A DNA stretch of 36,498 nucleotides from a virus: positions 1 through 36,498 of IMG/VR virus record IMGVR_UViG_3300030451_004937. One strand, 5' to 3'. Below are positions 32,301 to 36,498 of this stretch, in pieces. Position numbers and translations under genes: made by a program. The notes under the pieces are model-generated. The model was given only the letters and a program-made list of their open reading frames with translations, ran no database searches and was not told where the DNA came from. Position 1 is the stretch's first letter. Each line of letters begins with the position of its first letter.

Positions 32301-32442
32301 TAGTCATGGCATAAGCTCGGCCGGTGGTACCATCGAGCCAACCACCTTCGCCAATGCCTCTACTATCCACCAGGAGGATGCATACTTAGCAGATAGTTCT
32401 GATAGGTTGGCAGTCTCTACAGATGCTCAGGAGTATAATTAA
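29350..32442 (+). CDS. Large tail-tip / central hub protein (1030 aa)
   Basis: The longest gene. It starts MSVSSEHGRRVFALQVAGLE and contains several beta-rich domains, including LDTSLSDKGIGQ and a mid-part with FRGRRAKLFMAHRFPNGNTS, FISESPYVEEGDTVSIS, which look like hub or tail-tip segments. The C-terminal third (SMIDSLLKTLGAVLVMKRDE, GDWLASTPPTWGIYEDIV) resembles the baseplate-hub part of siphophage tip proteins. It probably forms the tail tip and opens on receptor contact. Exact family not recognised. Confidence 0.6.
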   Translation: MSVSSEHGRRVFALQVAGLEYRYHSNTPPTTSSLDSNVATSIPYVDSEGIMGVSTFSASIDPSGGIADYSAVTITLQINRRGGVGDPGIIFGRCGARSASTKAQLSQSLNRTGSIARTSSSLTSLSYPRLLHIGAETIRASSATSTTVLISARGVAGSARQTHSVGLEGSFAPELSAEITTFRGRRAKLFMAHRFPNGNTSNYVEVVNGFISESPYVEEGDTVSISLLPLTALIDTSLSDKGIGQTRLLQGYHYYDGIHGSSLEYALGLTFAQQNLSNLQVTPDTSGTITASTFSVIVENLQGSSSYLADFDTSLPEGPESDEFPREHPRFPKFRRSQDSRFDNDGVFTSTLTYNSSLPGYDVTADNTPSNALNASEISAAESLQIRLPLVELKQHQLGNEEVKEWPDVVNDTLINSGPSSTSGVAGGFARWRLTPDNLIRAEKLSESPFTAQLYLWPNFGGFSILREALERFGVSQPLKWGTYGVSQPLNSIARLSYPLSFTSGDTPVIQTLGDQAPTEYFTLNMASAEATAGQQIRELPRAYYQQFEGAILVESTLGLPTTATAGEFYYITVVFYDWDLDETRHQVFKVTHESTALFGGSNVGVLLHLADDHRHLDTLSFGDWPDKDRALLFRGGDLEDERPGVALLKILQSGGGDGINGTYDVMNIGLNIPSANIDEDSFLSVDTASTLVMSGNIFGDGADLRSMIDSLLKTLGAVLVMKRDESTGDSKLSLVAVGNEKTSQSTTTINAGDWLASTPPTWGIYEDIVTQIEYNYEYDPAEDKLTSQTIFNNQEAISRYGDERSKISLELPGVTSRSFGRNAGDVFNYFLPTSSRLFNLLSNPLRTWSGSIGTGPSIFLDVGSYVQVSSPHLRGYSDSYGVTDGVGMIRAISQELMTEGCQLELITTGLSPVNWNSSARVSAISSTTSVTVNANDFSGSSLSDASFFQADDVVDYVPKGDHDSAITNLTILSVAGNLITFTSSHGISSAGGTIEPTTFANASTIHQEDAYLADSSDRLAVSTDAQEYN

Positions 32443-33137
32443 TGAGCAAGCTTACAAAAGCACAGCTAGAGAATCAGCTAGCTGAACTCAAAGCAGTTAA
32501 TGAAGCGCAAGCACATGAAATAAGAAGACTCGATAGAGCCATTGGTCAAGCTGAACTTGATCGTGATTATCAGCAAGAGAGACTTATTACTAATGTCTCA
32601 CCATCTGTTTTACCTCAAGTACCAGAACTTATCAGACGAGCATTGTCAGAATGGTCTCAAATTGTAGCTGAACCACCTGGTAAAAACTGGGAACGTATTG
32701 ATTATTATATTAGGTCTCGTGATTGTCTTGGCTGGACATGGGAAAAGCAGTACACAAAAAATAAACAGTTTGCATGGTGTGGAGCTTTCGCGGCTTACTT
32801 TTGGGGCCCTTACCTCAACTTTACAGCACGTCAAAAGATACTACCATCATGTTACAGGCTGTATAACAACTGGGTGAATACATCTCGTAAAGTAGAACCT
32901 GAGGAGATGCTACCTGGTGACATTGTTGTCATTTTCAACAGTAACAGAGCTAAAACCGGTGACCACATCACAATCTGTTTAGAGCCACCTTGTAACGGTA
33001 CCTTCAAGACTTTGGAGGGAAATGCATGGGGTACACTAGGCAACGGTGAACGCGGTGAAGGTGTAATTCAACATGAGCGACCAATGACCCAAGTAGCGTG
33101 GGTCTATCGTATTTTAGCGAGTGATTTAGATGAGTAG
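32442..33137 (+). CDS. CHAP/NlpC-type endolysin-like peptidase with coiled-coil N-terminus (231 aa)
   Basis: Residues 1-45 form a coiled coil (LENQLAELKAVNEAQAHEIR). The catalytic domain has the Cys in FAWCGAF (C113), then a Pro-Gly-Asp turn (EMLPGDIVVIF), the His in GDHITICLE (H175), and an acidic/Asn site in LEGNAWGT. These are the Cys-His-Asn elements of CHAP-like peptidoglycan hydrolases. Directly followed by a holin-like gene, it is the likely endolysin. A tail-associated lysozyme is possible because of its place after the hub gene. Confidence 0.75.
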   Translation: MSKLTKAQLENQLAELKAVNEAQAHEIRRLDRAIGQAELDRDYQQERLITNVSPSVLPQVPELIRRALSEWSQIVAEPPGKNWERIDYYIRSRDCLGWTWEKQYTKNKQFAWCGAFAAYFWGPYLNFTARQKILPSCYRLYNNWVNTSRKVEPEEMLPGDIVVIFNSNRAKTGDHITICLEPPCNGTFKTLEGNAWGTLGNGERGEGVIQHERPMTQVAWVYRILASDLDE

Positions 33138-33369
33138 TGAGCAACCAACTCAATCAGACAAGCTAGGAGGCCGTAAAGCTAGCGCGTTCTATGCTTGTCT
33201 CTTAGTAACTTTCATTCTAGCGATTTCCGGCAAAGCTGAGACTCATGTGCTAGGATTAATAGACACCCTATTCTTTATCTACGCTGGTGCCAATGTAGTG
33301 GCTAAACGCTACTCACCAGCTCAACCACAACCTCAACAACCTGATTCAAGACTGGAGAAGCCATCATGA
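33130..33369 (+). CDS. Holin-like membrane protein (79 aa)
   Basis: Two hydrophobic segments: about residues 19-34 (AFYACLLVTFILAIS) and 41-58 (VLGLIDTLFFIYAGANVVA), then a Pro/Gln-rich, polar tail. Short length, two helices and the 8-base overlap with the endolysin gene indicate a holin that permits endolysin to reach the wall. Sequence-level holin families cannot be named. Confidence 0.7.
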   Translation: MSSEQPTQSDKLGGRKASAFYACLLVTFILAISGKAETHVLGLIDTLFFIYAGANVVAKRYSPAQPQPQQPDSRLEKPS

Positions 33370-33749
33370 GATTAGGCGTTCAATATCCAATTCACGCGGG
33401 CGGCTATGCAGCGGCCTATGATGCCTCAGCTGTCAATGATACAGACTGGCACACATTAACAGCCACTGACTTTTATGATGCCCAAACTGGTACACAACTA
33501 TCAGCTGGGCTTAAATTCGCTTATGTCGAGTTTGTTTCAAGCTCAACCAACACAGTGAGCTTTGCTAAGCTCAGGGCGGCCGCTGGTGCTGGTGATGGTA
33601 CTGGTAACACTGATGGTGTAATCCCTATCATGGGTTCATACTCTGTTGACGTCCAGGCGCTGGTTGGTGGTGTCAGCGTAACCTCAATCGCATATAAGAA
33701 AGCGGCCGGTGGTGACAAGTTCACAATTATAGCCGGTTTCAATAGCTGA
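33366..33749 (+). CDS. Small probable virion protein (127 aa)
   Basis: ATGA overlap with the holin-like gene. Residues 1-55 read FAYVEFVSSSTNTVSF-style strands around a WHTLTATDFYDAQTG turn, then a Gly/Asp loop (AGDGTGNTDG) and another strand region. The composition (Ala, Gly, Thr; no Cys) is that of a small capsid or fibre-base protein. It precedes the fibre gene by 8 bases and could be its base or chaperone. Confidence 0.55.
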   Translation: MRLGVQYPIHAGGYAAAYDASAVNDTDWHTLTATDFYDAQTGTQLSAGLKFAYVEFVSSSTNTVSFAKLRAAAGAGDGTGNTDGVIPIMGSYSVDVQALVGGVSVTSIAYKKAAGGDKFTIIAGFNS

Positions 33750-33757
33750 GGTGACCA

Positions 33758-36421
33758 ATGACAATCAAAGCTAAAACATTTACAGGCGGTGGTGGTGGAG
33801 CTGGAACGGACACACTCGATGATGTTACTGGGCGTGGTGCAACCACCACCAACGCCATTACAGTGGGTGGTCTAAGTGTTGGCACTGCTTACACTATGCC
33901 TACCTCAGACGGTTCAACCGGTGAGTTTCTTAAAACAGATGGCTCAGGCAATATCTCGTTTGGAGGTGTTACAGGTGGCTTGACTTATAAAGGCGGCTAT
34001 AACGCAACCACAGCTACACCTAGTTTAGTCACAGCTTTAAAAGGTGACTTCTATATTGTGAGTGTTGCCGGGTCATTGGCTGGCGTTAGTCTGGCAGTGG
34101 GTGACCATATTGTATTTAACCAGAACGCGGCTAACCCAGTCACTTCAGCTATGTTCGACGTGATCGACAATACAGAAGCGGACACCCTCGACAGCGTAAC
34201 AACTAGAGGCTCAACCACGACTAACACTGTTGGTGTAGGTGGCCTCACTATCAACTCTGCTATCACATTCCCTACTGCTGATGGTGGGGCTAATCAGTTT
34301 ATGAAAACCAATGGCTCAGGTACTTTATCATTTGATACTGCCTTGACTGCTGTGGTTGATGATACTACGCCAGAACTCGCAAGTGATCTTGATACAGTCG
34401 GCAATGGTATCACCTCAAGCGTTGGAGGTTTTAGCCTCACTACCTCAGGTGGAGCCAATATAACTATAGGTGCCGACCTGGTGCCAGTGACTAACAACAC
34501 AAACAACTTAGGCTCAGAAGATAAGCGATATATCACCACTTTCTCAGACTTAAATGGTGCTGTAAGATTCAAAGCTAAAAATGATTCTGGTGGTACCATA
34601 AGCAAGGGTCAAGCGGTCTACATAACCGGGATAAGTGGAGATGTACCAACGGTTGATTTGGCACGTTCAAACAGCGCGTCTACCATGCCCGCTTTCGGAT
34701 TAGCGGCTTCTAATGCAAATGATCAAGCTGAGGTTCAGGTGGTGAGCTTTGGTAATCTCACTCAGTATAACACAACTACTTACTCATTAAGTGTAGGTGA
34801 CACTGTGTATGTGTCGAGTAGCACAGCCGGTGCACTGACTAACACAGCACCAACGGGTGAGAGTAATCTTATCCAGAACATTGGTAAGGTGGTTAGAGCT
34901 TCAGCCACAGAAGGCATAATAAAAGTTGGTGGGGCTGGTCGAAGTGCTGCAACTCCTAACCTAGATCAAGATAAGATCTTCTTAGGGAATGCATCCAACC
35001 AAGCTGTCAGCACAGCTCTAAGCTCAATCAACTTAAGCTCATTTAACAATGATCTAAGCTCAGTTTATCAGCCTTTAGACGCTGGATTAACTAGCATAAG
35101 CGGCCTTACTACATCTGCGGATAAGCTCATCTACACTACTGCTAGTGATACCTATGCAGTCTCTAACTTAACTGCTTATGGTCGTACACTAGTATCAACT
35201 AATGATGCAGGTGCAGCACGATCAGCTTTAGGACTAGGTACAGCGGCCACTCAAGATGTAGGCACTACTGCCAATGATGTAGTTCAGTTAGATGGGTCAT
35301 CACGATTACCAGCGGTGGATGGTTCACAGTTAACCAACCTACCAACGGCCTCAGATGCCAGTGAGACGACTAAGGGTATCATCGAGATAGCGACCAATGC
35401 AGAAGCAACAGCCGCTTCAGCAAGTGATAAAGCTTTAGTTCCAAGTAATATAAGCTCGATTGCTTTAAGTTCATTTAACAATGATCTAAGCTATCAACCT
35501 CTTGACGCTGGGCTAACCTCGATCAGTGGGTTAACTACAGCGGCTGACAAAATGATTTATACTACTGCATCTGACACTTATGCAGTAGCAGACTTGACGA
35601 CAGCAGGCCGGGCTTTACTCGATGATGCAGATGCAGCGGCTCAGCGTACCACATTGGGACTTGGTACAGCGGCCACCAGTGCCAGTACTGACTTTCTGGC
35701 ATCTACAGCGTCGATCAATGACTTAAGTGATGTGACTATTACAGCCGCGGCGGCTAGTGAATATTTACGTTATTCGGGCTCAGCATGGGTAGACTCTTCT
35801 TTAAATGTTGTAGATGATACTACCCCACAACTAGGAGGTGACCTAGATCTAAATGGTAATGACCTGGTCACAACCTCAAACGCCAATATCGGTTTAGCTC
35901 CTAACGGTACGGGATATGTTGAGATAAAAGGAAACACTAACCCCGGTGCTATTCGCTTAAATTGTGAGTCAAATAGTCATGGTGTACAAATTCAAAGCCC
36001 TGCACATTCAGCGTCTGCAACCTACAATTTAATCTTACCAACAGGAGTTGGTACAGATGGCCAAGTACTTAAAACTGATGGAGGAGATGGCGGCTCACCC
36101 AATACTGTACAATTGGCTTGGGTTGATCAAGCTAGTGGAGGTGGAGGTTGGACTTATTCAGCAATCACAGCAGACCCGGCCAATGCTCAAGTGGGTTATC
36201 ACTACTCTTGTACATCCGGCAGTTTTACAATCACTTTACCAGCGGCCTCAGGTGCCTCAGCTGGCTCAGAGATTCGAGTAAAAAACATGGGGACTGGTAC
36301 GATCACCATTGATCCGGGTACAGATACTATTGATGGCTCTACAACTGATTACACGATGGATGTACAATATTCAGCCATCACACTAGTCAGTAATGGCTCT
36401 AATGGATGGGAGATTATTTAA
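33758..36421 (+). CDS. Tail fibre protein with two repeat families (887 aa)
   Basis: After a Gly-rich start (FTGGGGGAGTDTLDDVTGRG) come two copies of a fibre repeat (DDVTGRGATTTNAITVGGL at residue about 21 and LDSVTTRGSTTTNTVGVGGL at about 144), a central beta domain, then two copies of a longer unit (SFNNDLS...YQPLDAGLTSISGLTT, at about 422 and 565). These motifs are common in fibres of marine and enterobacterial phages. A TIGR-like LSDVT segment follows, and the C-terminal receptor end (GSFTITLPAASGASAGSEIR) resembles a tip domain. It is the main host-recognition protein. Confidence 0.88.
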   Translation: MTIKAKTFTGGGGGAGTDTLDDVTGRGATTTNAITVGGLSVGTAYTMPTSDGSTGEFLKTDGSGNISFGGVTGGLTYKGGYNATTATPSLVTALKGDFYIVSVAGSLAGVSLAVGDHIVFNQNAANPVTSAMFDVIDNTEADTLDSVTTRGSTTTNTVGVGGLTINSAITFPTADGGANQFMKTNGSGTLSFDTALTAVVDDTTPELASDLDTVGNGITSSVGGFSLTTSGGANITIGADLVPVTNNTNNLGSEDKRYITTFSDLNGAVRFKAKNDSGGTISKGQAVYITGISGDVPTVDLARSNSASTMPAFGLAASNANDQAEVQVVSFGNLTQYNTTTYSLSVGDTVYVSSSTAGALTNTAPTGESNLIQNIGKVVRASATEGIIKVGGAGRSAATPNLDQDKIFLGNASNQAVSTALSSINLSSFNNDLSSVYQPLDAGLTSISGLTTSADKLIYTTASDTYAVSNLTAYGRTLVSTNDAGAARSALGLGTAATQDVGTTANDVVQLDGSSRLPAVDGSQLTNLPTASDASETTKGIIEIATNAEATAASASDKALVPSNISSIALSSFNNDLSYQPLDAGLTSISGLTTAADKMIYTTASDTYAVADLTTAGRALLDDADAAAQRTTLGLGTAATSASTDFLASTASINDLSDVTITAAAASEYLRYSGSAWVDSSLNVVDDTTPQLGGDLDLNGNDLVTTSNANIGLAPNGTGYVEIKGNTNPGAIRLNCESNSHGVQIQSPAHSASATYNLILPTGVGTDGQVLKTDGGDGGSPNTVQLAWVDQASGGGGWTYSAITADPANAQVGYHYSCTSGSFTITLPAASGASAGSEIRVKNMGTGTITIDPGTDTIDGSTTDYTMDVQYSAITLVSNGSNGWEII
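33809..34340 (+). repeat. Two diverged fibre repeats (short unit)
   Basis: A unit starting at 33809 (DTLDDVTGRGATTTN) is repeated at 34181 (DTLDSVTTRGSTTTN), each continuing through a GGL, an (FP/MP)T-(S/A)DG turn and (L/M)KT(D/N)GSG. The protein match is clear, the DNA match partial, so the duplication is old. Confidence 0.75.
35022..35690 (+). repeat. Two copies of a long fibre repeat
   Basis: The segment from about 35022 to 35258 (SSINLSSFNNDLSS, YQPLDAGLTSISGL, SADKLIYTTASDTYAV, LGLGTAAT) recurs from about 35451 to 35690. The copies are highly similar in protein and share stretches in DNA (for example TTTAACAATGATCTAAGCT). Recombination between them could shorten or lengthen the fibre. 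Confidence 0.85.
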
Positions 36422-36498
36422 TGAGTCATAATCAAAGTAAAGTAAACAGCCAAGAACCGAACAGGCAAGGCGCAACTAGTCAAGCACTGGGTGATTTA
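36320..36498. repeat. Right copy of the diverged terminal direct repeat
   Basis: Matches 1-179 without gaps and with nine base differences, nearly all silent. It covers the last 33 codons of the fibre gene and the first 26 codons of the following tagged gene. Confidence 0.9.
36421..36498 (+). CDS. 5' end of tagged fibre-associated gene (partial)
   Basis: ATG 36421 overlaps the fibre stop (TAATG) and reads MSHNQSKVNSQEPNRQGAT, then SQALGDL, to the window edge. It is the same start as the gene at 102, with one amino-acid change (Ala for Val). In a circular genome it is that gene; otherwise it begins a third copy. Confidence 0.8.
   Translation, partial: MSHNQSKVNSQEPNRQGATSQALGDL

Overview
The window looks like one complete, circularly permuted genome of a tailed phage (unit about 36.3 kb). 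The first 179 bases are repeated, with 9 differences, as the last 179 bases, so the circle closes inside the tail-fibre gene. The gene set is that of a siphovirus: large terminase, Mu-like portal and protease/scaffold, HK97-type capsid, tail terminator, tail tube, a frameshifted tail chaperone pair and a tape measure of about 685 residues, with no sheath gene. I see no integrase, no CI-type repressor, no DNA polymerase and no tRNA, so a lytic phage that borrows the host replisome is most likely. Genes use Shine-Dalgarno sites and are tightly packed. The host is probably a (marine?) proteobacterium. The fibre repeats and the subclass of the nucleotide-cyclase-like protein fit that, but this is inference.

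Layout. 1-2552 (+): fibre end, two fibre-associated proteins sharing an N-terminal tag, a small structural protein and two membrane-anchored proteins that may finish the lysis set. 2520-4358 (-): a short leftward operon of a RecT-type annealing protein, a membrane peptide and a Cro-like HTH protein. 4359-4454: divergent control region with two copies of the dyad GTCAA-N6-TTGAC. 4455-6550 (+): winged-helix replication initiator with an iteron origin inside its own gene, a DnaC-like helicase loader and a small protein. 6551-6985: the only long gene-free stretch, with a strong terminator, a possible small RNA, a strong promoter and a structured 5' leader. 6986-14512 (+): RHH protein, SSB, an AT-rich PD-(D/E)XK-like nuclease, small proteins, terminase subunits, an AT-rich adenine methyltransferase, ThyX, dCMP deaminase, a class III nucleotidyl-cyclase-like protein with a membrane tail, and a two-helix membrane protein. 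14510-36421 (+): the late morphogenesis operon behind a near-consensus sigma-70 promoter, running head, connector, tail, endolysin, holin-like protein and fibre.

How the parts work together. The initiator binds its internal iterons, the loader delivers host helicase, SSB and RecT handle single strands, ThyX and dCMP deaminase raise dTMP, and TerS/TerL package DNA into a procapsid made by the protease/scaffold, capsid and portal proteins. The most unusual elements are the cyclase-like/membrane protein pair, a chromosomal-type parS sequence inside thyX, the separated nuclease and methyltransferase genes, the iteron origin whose half-sites resemble the operator half-sites, and the shared N-terminal tag of the fibre-associated proteins.
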